DNA of 64,000 nt from positions 1,642,063 through 1,706,062 of the forward strand of contig CM060958.1 in NCBI GenBank assembly GCA_030765055.1, written 5' to 3'. The DNA is from Mantis religiosa. Taxonomy: Eukaryota; Arthropoda; Insecta; Mantodea; Mantidae. This document shows positions 10,881-23,360 of the stretch, in pieces (the first letter of the stretch is position 1; each line of letters begins with the position of its first letter). A model generated the notes under the pieces. That model did no database searches. It was not told the DNA's origin and saw nothing but the letters and a program-made list of their open reading frames with translations. The position numbers and the translations under genes are program-made.

Positions 10881-13040
10881 CTTATACTACAAGCTTCCTC
10901 TCTACTCAGACGTTTCCTGGCCCACACCACGTGAACTGTTGAGGAAGTATGCAATTCTCACACTTTTGCTAAAATTTAAAAATTCAGAACAATCTCCTAT
11001 TTGTCACCACTGAATTCTAATCTACGTAAAATACTATTGTTAAGTCTATTGAAATATACTTATAGTTGTATGTAAACGCGCAATATAAAACGCTACAAAG
11101 ACTTCACGCGACAAAAGCTGTCAGTGCTTCCAGTATTGAATGAGCTCGCGGAACTGGAATAAATTTTGAAAATGTATGTAGAGCAAATAAAATAATGTTT
11201 GGCGTGAATTTTCTTGTACTTCTTTTTCTCCTGAAATTCTTGTAGAAGCGGCACTTCATTGCACACTTCGCCACTGGTTATGAGGTTTTATGGGAGTTGG
11301 TTTATGAGGTAACATGATACTCACTGCACACTGGTGACTGTGGTTAAATCATTCAAACAATTTAAATACTTTGTTATATTATTTAAAGACCAATCACCTC
11401 TTGGCTGTATTGTTCTGTGAACTAGGTTCAGCATCGCCTTTTCTTACCCTCCTAGTCGCAGCGAGAAGTTTCTCGAAGTAGAAGAGTTCCGAAGTTGCTG
11501 TGGAAACGTTCTGTGTACATCGGAGAAGTTACAAGCAGTGCAAGTTGTGCGCCCGAGAGGTTTTTACTCTGTCATTCTCTATACAAATGAAAGAGATACC
11601 AAGATAGCATTCGGCTAACGTATAAAGTGAGTCAAGATGAATTCCGTCTTATCGTTTCTGTCACACTATGCTATAAAAGGCCGTGAGCTGCAGCTCATTC
11701 ATTTGTTTTCCAGGTCAGCCAACAGCTGAAGTTCAAACACGTGGCTCTTTCTCTTACTATTTACAGAAAATTTCGGTGTGGACGTTTGACCTGGTTCAGG
11801 CATTTAACCTTTAAAATTACTGTTTGAGTTGGTAAATCGGGTGAGTGGTAACACTGGAGCACGGAGAACGATGTTCGGTTGTTACTTTGGCCAGTAGTAG
11901 ACGCGTTACATTCACAAGGATTTCTCTACACACTTGGTTAGGAAACACGTGTGTCGCGAGCCATTGTGTGCCAACCGCAGTAATTACTACAAATCACGCT
12001 GCTAGCAATGAAACGTAATATACTGCTACGATATTCTAATTAACATAATTTCGCTAATTATTTTAGCGCATTTCGTTTGTTTTGCGGATATAAAACCACA
12101 GTGATATCGCATTAATGAGAGGGCTTCAGATCGGCATTTGTTTCCCCGTGGAAACCTCTCCAATTAACAAATGACTGGTGATGTCACGCCAGGGGTTTAA
12201 AATGCGCTTTTGTCTGCTTTATAATAACACCTGAGAGTAACAAAGACGTTCTCTACGTGTTATTTTCTTTGAGTACGACAAGAAAACTGAGAAACAAATC
12301 TCATGTCTTATGTCTCCACCTACTTCTTATTAATCCACATAAAATATGTTTACAGAAATATTTTCATTACATACCTTTCTCTTGAAAGCACAAAAGAAAT
12401 ATAGGAGGTAGAAAACAAATGAACGTGTAAACTGACGTTTACTGGAAGCCAGCAATGCTACGCAGCAGGAAGAAAAACAAAAGATGGTATTGAAAAGCAG
12501 TTAAGGAGGTAAGTATATTAACCGCAATGGCCGGGTAAAGTGTTCTATGCATGTGCTGTAAATTAACTTACTGCCAACATTCCCATCTCATTGCTTGCGG
12601 CTTGTGTTGGCAGCACTGCCTAACAAAGTGGAATGCTCTAATGCGCAATACGATGTTTTCTTGTTTGTGTTTCCCCCGGAGCGACGTTGATGTCATTTCC
12701 GGGGACCGGAAACTCTATTCCACACGCACTCCAGCCACCTTCTTCACTGAGGCTGATTAGCAAGGAAGTCTGATGTGTCACTACCGAGGTATTTAACAGG
12801 TGCATCATAAAAACAACAGCTCGACTCATCAATATACTTACAAAATCTCGCTTTTTTTAGATAAACTTTAATTAGACATTCCCACATTTCGTCGTAGTTA
12901 TAACAAGAATAAATTAGGCTATAGACGGCACATTTTCAACAGATAGTCGTTATCTGATATTTTAAAAGTCGTTATCTTCAAAACGAGAAAAACTAAATAG
13001 CGGCTTACAATCTGAAAAAAAAATCGGAAATTGTTAACGG
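10881..13040. other. mostly unique intergenic DNA
   Basis: No convincing coding frame. A ~50-bp stretch at about 11,500-11,550 (ggaaacgttctgtgtacatc onward) is about 85% similar by eye to 39,755-39,805. A TATA/initiator pair is listed separately. Short frames at 12,551-12,832 have no domain. Confidence 0.4.
11672..11702 (+). promoter_or_regulatory. candidate TATA + initiator promoter
   Basis: TATAAAAGG at 11,672 is followed 25 bases later by the initiator-like TCATTC (A at 11,697). About 140 bases downstream is a possible splice donor (CGG|GTGAGT near 11,840). Spacing fits an insect core promoter, but no downstream coding exon is identified. Confidence 0.3.
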
Positions 13041-14715
13041 TACAACAATATTTGACATAAATTTTATGTTTCAATAAGATATACATTTGTTGTAGTAATA
13101 TTTTGAATATCTCTTTCAGTTTATCAGTTATACAAAAGTCTTTGAAAATAAAGAGAACTTCTGAGTACATTCACAGAAAATTCAAGATATACATTTGTTG
13201 TGTAGTAATATTTTGTCTATCTCTTACAGTTTATCAGTTATACAAAATTCGTTGAGAATAAAGAGAACTTCTGAGTACATTCACAGAAAATTCAAGATAT
13301 ACATTTGTTGTGTAGTAATATTTTCTCTATCTCTTACAGTTTATCAGTTATACAAAACTCATTCAGAATAAAGAGAACTTCTGAGTACATTCACAGAAAA
13401 TTCAATATATACATTTGTTATGTAGTAATATTTTGTCTATCTCTTACAGTTTATCAGTTATACAAAACTCATTCAGAATAAAGAGAACTTCTGAGTACAT
13501 TCACAGAAAATTCAAGATATACATTTGTTATGTAGTAATATTTTGTCTATCTCTTACAGTTTATCAGTTATACAAAAGTCATTCAGAATAAAGAGAACTT
13601 CTGAGTACATTCACAGAAAATTCAAGATATACATTTGTTATGTAGTAATATTTTGTCTATCTCTTACAGTTTATCAGTTATACAAAACTCATTCAGAATA
13701 AAGAGAACTTCTGAGTACATTCACAGAAAATTCAAGATATACATTTGTTATGTAGTAATATTTTGTCTATCTCTTACAGTTTATCAGTTATACAAAACTC
13801 ATTCAGAATAAAGAGAACTTCTGAGTACATTCACAGAAAATTCAAGATATACATTTGTTATGTAGTAATATTTTGTCTATCTCTTACAGTTTATCAGTTA
13901 TACAAAAGTCATTCAGAATAAAGAGAACTTCTGAGTACATTCACAGAAAATTCAAGATATACATTTGTTATGTAGTAATATTTTGTCTATCTCTTACAGT
14001 TTATCAGTTATACAAAAGTCATTCAGAATAAAGAGAACTTCTGAGTACATTCACAGAAAATTCAAGATATACATTTGTTATGTAGTAATATTTTGTCTAT
14101 CTCTTACAGTTTATCAGTTATACAAAACTCATTCAGAATAAAGAGAACTTCTGAGTACATTTACAGAAAATTCAAGATATACATTTGTTGTGTAGTAATA
14201 TTTTGTCTATCTCTTACAGTTTATCAGTTATACAAAAGTCATTCAGAATAAAGAGAACTTCTGAGTACATTCACAGAAAATTCAAGATATACATTTGTTA
14301 TGTAGTAATATTTTGTCTATCTCTTACAGTTTATCAGTTATACAAAACTCATTCAGAATAAAGAGAACTTCTGAGTACATTCACAGAAAATTCAAGATAT
14401 ACATTTGTTGTGTAGTAATATTTTGTCTATCTCTTACAGTTTATCAGTTATACAAAAGTCATTCAGAATAAAGAGAACTTCTGAGTACATTCACAGAAAA
14501 TTCAAGATATACATTTGTTATGTAGTAATATTTTGTCTATCTCTTACAGTTTATCAGTTATACAAAAGTCATTCAGAATAAAGAGAACTTCTGAGTACAT
14601 TCACAGAAAATTCAAGATATACATTTGTTGTGTAGTAATATTTTGTCTATCTCTTGCAGTTTATCAGTTATACAAAACTCATTCAGAATAAAGAGAACTT
14701 CTGAGTACATTTCGA
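13041..14715. repeat. 110-bp tandem array (~15 copies) inside a family A copy
   Basis: aagagaacttctgagtacat recurs at 13,151, 13,261 and 13,371 and so on at 110 bp. Each unit includes atacatttgtt.tgtagtaat, the tctatctcttacagtttatc block and acattcacagaaaattcaa. The same segment occurs once in other family A copies (for example 41,118-41,205 and, diverged, 55,190-55,290). The array is preceded by the family A 'atttgacataaatttta' segment, so it looks like an in-place amplification of an internal piece of that element. Adjacent units are nearly identical. Confidence 0.95.
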
Positions 14716-15555
14716 AACAATTGAAAATATTTCAATTGTTATGAATATACCTTAAATTCATGGCATTTCAATTAGCATAGTTGTAACGGTTTTTGAAAAG
14801 CAAAACGATAATTGAATGTTCTCCTGTGGGGTGGCGTAGGATCTGAGAAGGTCCTGTGAATGTAAAATCAGGCTTGCTCGAAGGAAGAAGGTAATCTTGT
14901 CTGCAAGTACTCAAGAACAAAGCTCCGTTAATGGTCCATCTGAAGGAATCCTTTTAGGACGATCGTCACTTATCTCCTGTCGTCATGACAACCGAATTTC
15001 ATGCCGTTTCGCTAGAAGCCTTCTCTATCCGTCCAGATTTGAGTAGAGTGATAACTGCATGACAAGTGAACGTCGGAATAAATTTTGTTTAATGTAGACC
15101 ATGCGGTAGGTCACGCTGTATGGTCTATCACATATACAGTCATGGACAGCTGCCAATAATATTTCGAACAATTCTACTTCTTGTCATACATGGGCACTTC
15201 TACAGCGTTGTTCTCAAAGGTGACATTTTGCACGATGTTAAACATGGAAGATGACCCGCTTAGTTAATCGTGTTGTATAGTGTGACGAGTGAGCCTGGGT
15301 CGTAAAGTAAAGTAAATATCTGTAGATTTAAGGGAGTTCATTTTTGCATTGCATAAACAGAAAAAGTCATATTTTTAAATAGCTCAGGAAGTTGTTTGAC
15401 AGCGCGGAGTGTCACTAAACATTTGAGAGAAACCAATATGTTAATAAATAATCAAATAGTGGGTACCCAAATAAACAAATTCTGGGAAACAGAGGCAGGT
15501 GAGGAAAATGATGAAGAAAAGTTCGCAAATAGCCTATGTACAGGGTCGGCTACTA
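14716..15555. other. intergenic, nothing recognised
   Basis: No domain-bearing frame. A 64-codon frame at 15,396 is unremarkable. Confidence 0.4.
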
Positions 15556-16399
15556 GTCCCGGGGCTCACAATAAAAAAAACCACATTTAAAACATGTTTT
15601 CTTTGTTTCTCAACATAATCTCGAGAACGACTAATACATTTGTCTTATTGGTGTTCTAATTTGATTAAATCATCTCTGTAGTGCGATTTACCACGCTCCT
15701 CAAAATAACTGTTTACTGCATCAATGACCACCACGTTGTTGTGAAATCTTTGTCCTCCAAGACATTTTTTTGAGATTCGGCAACAGAGGGTAGTCACTGG
15801 GTGCTAGATTTAGAGAGTAGGATGGATGCTCAAGCAATTCAAACTTTAATTCGTACATTTTCGCCATTGCAATGACTGAACGATGGGCCGGAGCATTGTC
15901 GTGAACAAAGAAAATCTTTTCTTTTCACCTCATCACTCAAACGTTGCTTTCAAGCTTGTGTTTAAGTCACCAGTGATACTTTCACCTTTTACAAGCAATC
16001 AATAAAAATAGTTCTCTGTACATCCCAGAAAACACTCGCCATAACCTTGTTAGCTGACAAAATTGACTATCTTTTTTGAGTTGGTTCACCTGGCGCAATC
16101 CACTGTTTTGACTGTGATTTACTTTCTGTAGTATCGTGATATATCCAAGTATCCACGGAAAAAATTCACTGAGATTTTACTGTAGAGCTCCAAATTCTTA
16201 AGAGAAACAGTTTTTCTATACAACTTTTGATCAGTTGTCAACAAACGCGGCACAGACCATGTGAAAGCCCAAAACATTACTTATAATATTACTTGTACGT
16301 TCTTTAGATATGTTTACAGCCTCTGCTACCTCAAACAACTTTAATCTGTGGTCTTCCAGTACTAAACGATGAATTTGTTCAATGATCTCTGCAGTTGTA

Positions 16400-19300
16400 A
16401 CTTCCACAGAGCGAGGCTTATCACTAGTACTCGTACGTCCCATTTTAAACTCCACAACCACCCTTTTAATTATTGTATATGAATGGACAGAGCGAGGCTC
16501 ATCACTAGTACTCGTACGTCCCATTTTAAACTCTACAACCAACCTTTTAATTATTGTATATGAAGTGACAGAGCGAGCCTCGTCACTAGTACTCGTACGT
16601 CCCATTTTAAACTCTACAACCAACCTTTTAATTATTCTATATGAAGGGACAGAGCGAGGCTCATCACTAGTACTCGTACGTCCCATTTTAAACTCTTCAA
16701 CCAACCTTTTAATTATTGTATATGAAGTGACAGTACGAGGCTCATCACTAGTACTCGTACGTCCCATTTTAAACTCTACAACCAACCTTTTAATTATTGT
16801 ATATGAAGGGACAGAGCGAGGCTCATCACTAGTACTCGTACGTCCCATTTTAAACTCTTCAACCAACCTTTTAATTATTGTATATGAAGTGACAGTGCGA
16901 GGCTCATCACTAGTACTCGTACGTCCCATTTTAAACTCTACAACCAACCTTTTAATTATTGTATATGAAGGGACAGAGCGAGGCTCATCACTAGTACTCG
17001 TACGTCCCATTTTAAACTCTACAACCCACCTTTTAATTATTGTATATGAAGGGATAGAGCGAGGCTCATCGCTAGTGCTCGTACGTCCCATTTTAAACTC
17101 TACAACCAACCTTTTAATTATTGTATATGAAGGGACAGAGCGAGGCTCATCACTAGTGCTCGTACGTCCCATTTTAAACTCTACATCCATCCTTTTAATT
17201 ATTGTATATGAAGGGACAGAGCGAGCTTCATCACTAGTACTCGTACGTCCCATTTTAAACTCTACAACCAACCTTTTAATTATTGTATATGAAGGGACAG
17301 AGCGAGGCTCATCACTAGTACTCGTACGTCACATTTTAAACTCTACAACCAACCTTTTAATTATTGTATATGAAGGGACAGGGCGAGGCTCATCACTAGT
17401 GCCCGTACGTCATATTTTAAACTCTACAACCAACCTTTTAATTATTGTATATGAAGGGACAGAGCGAGGCTCATCACTAGTGCTCGTACGTCCCATTTTA
17501 AACTCTACAACCAACCTTGTAATTATTGTACATGAGGGGACAGAGCGAGGCTCATCACTAGTACTCGTACGTCCCATTTTAAACTCTACAACCAAACTTT
17601 TAATTATTGTATATGAAGGGAGAGAGCGAGACTCATCACTAGTACTCGTACGTCCCATTTTAAACTCTACAACCAAACTTTTAATTATTGTATATGAAGG
17701 GACAGAGCGAGGCTCATCACTAGTACTCGTACGTCACATTTTAAACTCTACAACCAACCTTTTAATTATTGTATATGAAGGGTCAGAGCGAGGCTCATCA
17801 CTAGTACTCGTACGTCACATTTTAAACTCTACAACCAACCTTTTAATTATTGTATATGAAGGGACAGAGCGAGACTCATCACTAGTATTCGTACGTCCCA
17901 TTTTAAACTCCACAACCAACCTTTTAATTATTGTATATGAAGGGACAGAGCGAGGCTCATCACTAGTACTCGTACGTCACATTTTAAACTCTACAACCAA
18001 CCTTTTAATTATTGTATATGAAGGGACAGAGCGAGACTCATCACTAGTGTTCGTACGTCACATTTTAAACTCTACAACCAACCTTTTAATTATTGTATAT
18101 GAAGGGACAGAGCGAGGCTCATCACTAGTATTCGTACGTCCCATTTTAAACTCCAAAACCAACCTTTTAATTATTGTATATGAAGGGACAGAGCGAGGCT
18201 CATCACTAGTACTCGCACGTCACATTTTAAACTCTACAACCAACCTTTTAATTATTGTATATGAAGGGACAGAGCGAGGCTCATCACTAGTATTCGTACG
18301 TCCCATTTTAAACTCCACAACCAACCTTTTAATTATTGTATATGAAGGGACAGAGCGAGGCTCATCACTAGTATTCGTACGTCCCATTTTAAACTCCACA
18401 ACCAACCTTTTAATTATTGTATATGAAGGGACAGAGCGAGGCTCATCACTAGTATTCGTACGTCCCATTTTAAACTCCACAACCAACCTTTTAATTATTG
18501 TATATGAAGGGACAGAGCGAGGCTCATCACTAGTATTCGTACGTCCCATTTTAAACTCTACAACCAACCTTTTAATTATTGTATATGAAGGGACAGAGCG
18601 AGGCTCATCACTAGTACTCGTACGTCACATTTTAAACTCTACAACCAACCTTTTAATTATTGTATATGAAGGGACAGAGCGAGACTCATCACTAGTGTTC
18701 GTACGTCACATTTTAAACTCTACAACCAACCTTTTAATTATTGTATATGAAGGGAAAGAGCGAGGCTCATCACTAGTGTTCGTACGTCACATTTTAAACT
18801 CTACAACCAACCTTTTAATTATTGTATATGAGGGCGCCGGGGTAGCGCGGTGGTTTCGTTCGCGGCTCCCGTTCTAAGGGTCCCGAGTTCGATTCCCGGC
18901 TCTGGGGTTGGCGATTTTAAGTCGGCCCTATCCACGCCTTCACCTCTGTCTAGCACACGTGAAGTATCCCCTATGCCCAACGTGGTTCGGAGTCCACGGT
19001 AAAAACTGTAGGTCCTCTCACCTCACCGCCATCTTCACTATCACCCTATCATCGGAGGTAATGGACACCGCCCTCTGGGTGCCTCCACCTGAGAAATGGG
19101 TCCGGTCATCACTTGGTGGGGTGAGGTTACCCCGAAGGTCAAGGTTGCCATGTGGGGAGTTTTAGTAACTAACTAACTTATTGTATATGAAAGGACAGAG
19201 TGAGGCTCATCACTAGTGTTCGTACGTCACATTTTAAACTCTACAACCAACCTTTTAATTATTGTACATGAAGGGACAGAGCGAGGCTCATCACTAGTGC

Positions 19301-20404
19301 CCGTACGTCACATTTTAAACTCTACAACGAACCTTTTAATTATTGTATATGAAGGGACAGAGCGAGGCTCATCACTAGTACTCGTACGTCCCATTTTAAA
19401 CTCTACAACCAACCTTTTAATTATTGTATATGAAGGGGCAGAGCGAGGCTCATCACTAGTACTCGTACGTCCCATTTTAAACTCTACAACCAACCTTTTA
19501 ATTATTGTACATGAAGGGACAGAGCGAGGCTCATCACTAGTACTCGTACGTCCCATTTTAAACTCTACAATCAACCTTTTAATTATTGTATATGAAGGGG
19601 CAGAGCGAGGCTCATCACTAGTACTCGTACGTCCCATTTTAAACTCTACAACCAACCTTTTAATTATTGTACATGAAGGGACAGAGCGAGGCTCATCACT
19701 AGTGCCCGTACGTCCCATTTTAAACTCTACAACCAACCTTTTAATTATTGTATATGAAGGGACAGAGCGAGGCTCATCACTTGTACTCGGACGTCCCATT
19801 TTAAACTCTACAACCAACCTTTTAATTATTGTATATGAAGGGACAGAGCGAGACTCATCACTAGTACTCGTACGTCCCATTTTAAACTCTACAACCAACC
19901 TTTTAATTATTGTATATGAAGGGACAGAGCGAGGCTCATCACTTGTACTCGTACGTCCCATTTTAAACTCTACAACCAACCTTTTAATTATTGTATATGA
20001 AGGGAGAGAGCGAGGCTCAGCACTTGTACTCGGACGTCCCATTTTAAACCTTACAACCAAACTTTTAATTATTGTATATGAAGGGACAGAGGGAGGCTCA
20101 TCACTTGTACTCGGACGTCCCATTTTAAACTCTACAACCAACCTTTTAATTATTGTATATGAAGGGAGAGAGCGAGGCTCAGCACTAGTACTCGTACGTC
20201 CCATTTTAAACCTTACAACCAAACTTTTAATTATTGTATATGAAGGGACAGAGGGAGGCTCATCACTTGTACTCGGACGTCCCATTTTAAACTCTACAAC
20301 CAACCTTTTAATTAATGTATATGAAGGGAGAGAGCGAGGCTCATCACTAGTGCTCGTACGTCACATTTTAAACTCTACAACCAACCTTTTAATTATTGTA
20401 TATG
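16400..20404. repeat. 81-bp tandem array, 45 units, derived from transposase coding sequence
   Basis: The site attgtatat recurs from 16,472 to 18,821 (exactly 29 x 81) and from 19,180 to 20,395 (exactly 15 x 81), so no net indel occurs over 45 periods apart from the SINE. On the minus strand each unit encodes 27 residues of the form SYTIIKRLVVEFKMGRTS followed by TSDEPRSVP, which is the linker between the two helix-turn-helix motifs of the host mariner transposase. Many units carry a G-to-T change turning the Gly after KM into a TGA stop (plus strand cgtcccat to cgtcacat), and this variant alternates with the intact one along the array. Confidence 0.95.
18832..19177 (+). repeat. SINE family 2 inserted in the 81-bp array
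   Basis: A 346-bp tRNA-headed SINE with A-box-like ggtagcgcggtgg, a B box gagttcgattccc and a tail of taac repeats. It is flanked by the 13-bp target duplication ttattgtatatga (18,819-18,831 and 19,178-19,190), itself part of the array unit. The array therefore existed before the insertion. LINE-driven retroposition is inferred from the duplication and the tail. Confidence 0.95.
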
Positions 20405-20640
20405 CAGGGACAGAGTCTTTGTCCATTTCCTCCTTGATTTCTTTAGACGTTGAGCCTTTCAAATGGAAGTATTTAATCACTGCTCGTTTTTCCAAAACCT
20501 CCATTTTCATGAAATCTCTACACTTGTCTTGTTTAAAATTCTTTCGTTCAAAAACTAAACTAGATATTGACCTGTAACTATGGATACAAGCTAGTCTAAA
20601 CTATATGATGCTATCCGTGAAACTAGCCCAGTGGCCCATC

Positions 20641-20994
20641 CCTATATGATGTCCTGGACTTATCAGTAGAAAAATAAATAGTGTTTGTAAAGGAATATGT
20701 AGAAAAGCGTAGTGCGTTCTCGGAATAACTTATACTTTCGGAGAAAAGTAAATTTAATACATTTCGCAATGATGGCAGAACCCCAGTGTGAATACATAGT
20801 CGGTATTACGTTTCAAACAAAAATTTGACAGCACTGGAAGTACATGTTTTAAGGTGTCCTTAATAAACTTCTTTTGCAAAATGTCAACCACGAAATTTAA
20901 TTTCAAGACCTTAGGATGCGGCACTATATTTCTAGAAGACCCTCGTCACAAATTACGGTTTCCAGAGAACTGTCTTTGAAAGCTGTCTAATAAT
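20641..20994. other. intergenic, nothing recognised
   Basis: No gene or known repeat seen. Confidence 0.4.
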
Positions 20995-21230
20995 TTTAAT
21001 TATATAATACGTGTCCCCAAGTGGGGAATCCCCGGGAAGGAGGACGAGGCGAGAGGAACAAAGGGGGCCGTACCAAGGAGCTACGGCAACGCCGAGACTC
21101 CCGCCGACATTTCTACCCTGAAAGACCACCAGATGAGAGATGATTTGAAATGAAAATAGCCGAACCAGCATACACTTGGTGACCTGAATGTGCACCACAG
21201 AGGAAATCGCCTGAGCCATCCCAATCCATC
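20995..21230 (+). repeat. family B repeat, single-unit copy
   Basis: Contains tgtccccaagtggggaatcc, ccgggaaggaggacgaggcg and a following GC-rich body (taccaaggagc...cgccgacatt). The same order of blocks occurs at 22,905, 38,500 and 61,800. It carries only one copy of the segment that is tandemly repeated in those at 22,905 and 38,500. Confidence 0.7.
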
Positions 21231-21915
21231 CTCTCCTTATGGAATCACTTTTCGTATTGGTTGGTTCTGATCATCCTCTTCCACATCGCGGAACCTCTCA
21301 GGATCTAAGTCCCTAAGGTTAGAAGGGGGGGTGGCCTTCGGAGTCAACTATCACTTGTTTTTCATTCAGGTATTTTCAAAACATGTATTTTCGCTGTATT
21401 CGTTGCTGTAGGAAAACCAAACGCACGTCTGGTTTTGTTTAAGATTCCAGAACGTTATTTAATTTCCGCAGTGTCCATAAAGACCAATATCGCTCGCATT
21501 TGCTTCGCGTTATACAAACGAAACGTCCAAAGTGGTCGCTTCGCCGTGACGTCATCACCTGTGTAACAGAATATCCAGTGCGCTGCCTTAATTATTTGTT
21601 TGACCAGAGAAACCGGCTTACGTATAACATTTTTGTGTGTGTATGTTCCCTCCAATTATGTGGCATCAAAGTACCCAGGAGTTCCCAAATCGTGGTCAGC
21701 GCGCACCCTGTGGCTCGTGGATGTTCTACCAGAAAACGCAAATTAAGAGGAACATTTGTCATTCATATGACCTTCCATGTATTATATATTAAAGAATACA
21801 GGAACGTGTACAAATTATTCTATTACATTTTTCCCTGTAGATAACGGATTGGGTCACCTCAAAACGTGCATTTCGAACAAAATATCTGTGATTAATCTTC
21901 TATGTACCCTGTACT
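21231..21915. other. intergenic; one CRE palindrome
   Basis: A 114-codon frame at 21,500-21,844 has no recognisable domain. TGACGTCA lies at 21,547-21,554. Nothing else seen. Confidence 0.35.
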
Positions 21916-22320
21916 CATTAGAACATCATTTCATTCATCGTCCGGTATGACAACCTTGGAGGTTTTCTCTTAACCTGAAAGATGAATGTCTGGTAACTCT
22001 AAGCTCTATGTACCCTGTACTCATTGAATGAAATTATGTTCAAATGAGTACATAAATGTGTAGTGTTTAACGCCCGCTTTTACTACACACCGTACCGCAG
22101 GCGATGACACTGATGACACATGAGATGAAGATGCAGCACCGGTGGAATGAGATGGCGGGGAAAACCGGAGATCCCGGAGAAAACCCACCCCAGCGCCGTG
22201 TTGTCCATCACAAATCTCACTTTGCGATCTCCTGAGATAGAACCCGGGCCGCCTTGTTCATTCATCGTCTGATATGACTTAAATTTGGAGGTTGTCAATT
22301 TAAAAATGCCACTCCAAGAA
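21916..22320 (+). repeat. SINE-tail fragments and a SINE-like body
   Basis: 21,920-22,030 and 22,258-22,310 carry SINE-1 tail sequence (catttcattcatcgtc, gaatgtctggtaactctaag, gtaccctgtactcatt). Between them is a GC-rich block (ggcggggaaaaccggagatc ... gatagaacccgggcc, an inverted B-box-like sequence) that looks like part of another tRNA-headed retroposon on the minus strand. Confidence 0.55.
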
Positions 22321-22904
22321 AATGCGCCCACTCTGATCTACTCTAACATTACTTATGACTGAAGTGTGGTAACTTTTGATTTTATTTCAAATTGCCTGTT
22401 CTGACTGAATTTTACTGAATATGTATAACCTTAAACTTTATTTTGCATATTTGGCTCTTCAGGTTCACAATCGCAGTGCTTACAAACGTTTGGAAGAACA
22501 CGTTTTATATGATCAAGATCGTATTGGCAACTGTCAAGCGAGCCAGAGCCAGACCGATTGCCGGCCTCACGCGCACATACGCCAGGCAGAGGTGGGCGAT
22601 CATCCAACCGACAGGAAGAGGCTTAGTGAGCATCACGCACCCTCTGTTGTTGACTTATTCATGATACTTGAATATTCTCATTGCCACATTGACACATGTT
22701 AACAAAAGCTGCAGATAGTTACAGAATGGGTAACTACAAGACAGTCGGTGCGTTACTCGCAAGCGATAAGACGATCTGAGGTACCAGACTGATGTCACCC
22801 AGACTTGGTAGCCGTTATTACTGTTACTGTATAGTTACTTTGTGTTAGTTTTGTAAAATAATTGTGTAACCAGTTAGAATTTATAGGATAGAGTCTACGG
22901 GGAG
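22321..22904. other. intergenic, nothing recognised
   Basis: A 93-codon frame at 22,421 shows no domain. No repeat recognised. Confidence 0.35.
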
Positions 22905-23360
22905 GGGGATTCGGTACGGAGGTCCAAACTTGGTCTATTGTACCTATGTCTCCAAGAGGGACATCCCCGGGAGGAAGGATGAGGTGAGAGGAGACAGACT
23001 GGACTGGACTGCACTACGGAGGGGATTCGGCACGGAGGTCCAAACTTGGTCTATTGTACCTATGTCCCAAGTGGGATATCCCCGGGAGGAAGGATGAGGT
23101 GAGAGAAGACAGAGAGACTGGACTGGACTACACTATGGAGGGGATTTGTTACGGAGGTCCAAACTTGGTCTATTGTACCTATGTCCCAAGTGGGAGATCC
23201 CCGGGAGGAAGGATGAGGTGGGAGGAGACAGAGGGCGGGCATACCAAGGAGCCACAACAATGCAGAGGGCAGCCTCCCTACAGCTGACCCGTTGGAAACA
23301 CCCCGAAAAGCCATGTCGGCCTGGAGGAAACCCCATGGACTGCTTGAGCCATCAGGCTAG
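22905..23360 (+). repeat. family B repeat with three tandem units
   Basis: ggtccaaacttggtctattg recurs at about 22,921, 23,037 and 23,156 (spacing 116-119 bp), followed by the family B downstream body (ggcgggcataccaaggagcc ... atggactgcttgag). The three units match those of the eight-unit copy at 38,500. Confidence 0.85.

Larger units (their letters stand above)
15570..20510 (-). pseudogene. mariner transposase pseudogene split by array
   Basis: The start lies at 20,510 (minus strand): an N-terminal helix-turn-helix region with EKRAVIKYFHLKG, leading directly into the first array unit. After the array comes EVTTAEIIEQIHRLVLEDHR...EAVNISKER, the second helix-turn-helix. Further on, in broken frames, are a VDTWIYHDTTE block (first catalytic Asp), VHDNAPAH (second) and LAPSDY (third). 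The C-terminal region near 15,600 has YRDD...KCI...DYVEK. Multiple frameshifts and stops separate these. The order matches D34D mariner transposases of about 345 residues. Confidence 0.85.
15556..20640 (-). mobile_element. mariner-like element bloated by an internal tandem array
   Basis: Minus-strand mariner remnants bracket a long tandem array. Removing 44 of the 45 81-bp units and the nested SINE leaves about 1.2 kb, the size of an ordinary mariner. A weakly matching terminal pair may exist (left ctactagtcccgggg, right complement gggctagtttcacgg), but I do not consider the ends settled. Confidence 0.8.

Noticed and set aside
16382..18877. 831-residue plus-strand frame (and 453-residue frame at 19,216)
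   Set aside because: It is the antisense of a tandem array whose 81-bp unit is a multiple of three and stop-free in that frame; no codon or domain evidence supports a protein.
21500..21844. 114-residue frame overlapping a CRE motif
   Set aside because: No domain and atypical composition; starts without convincing context.
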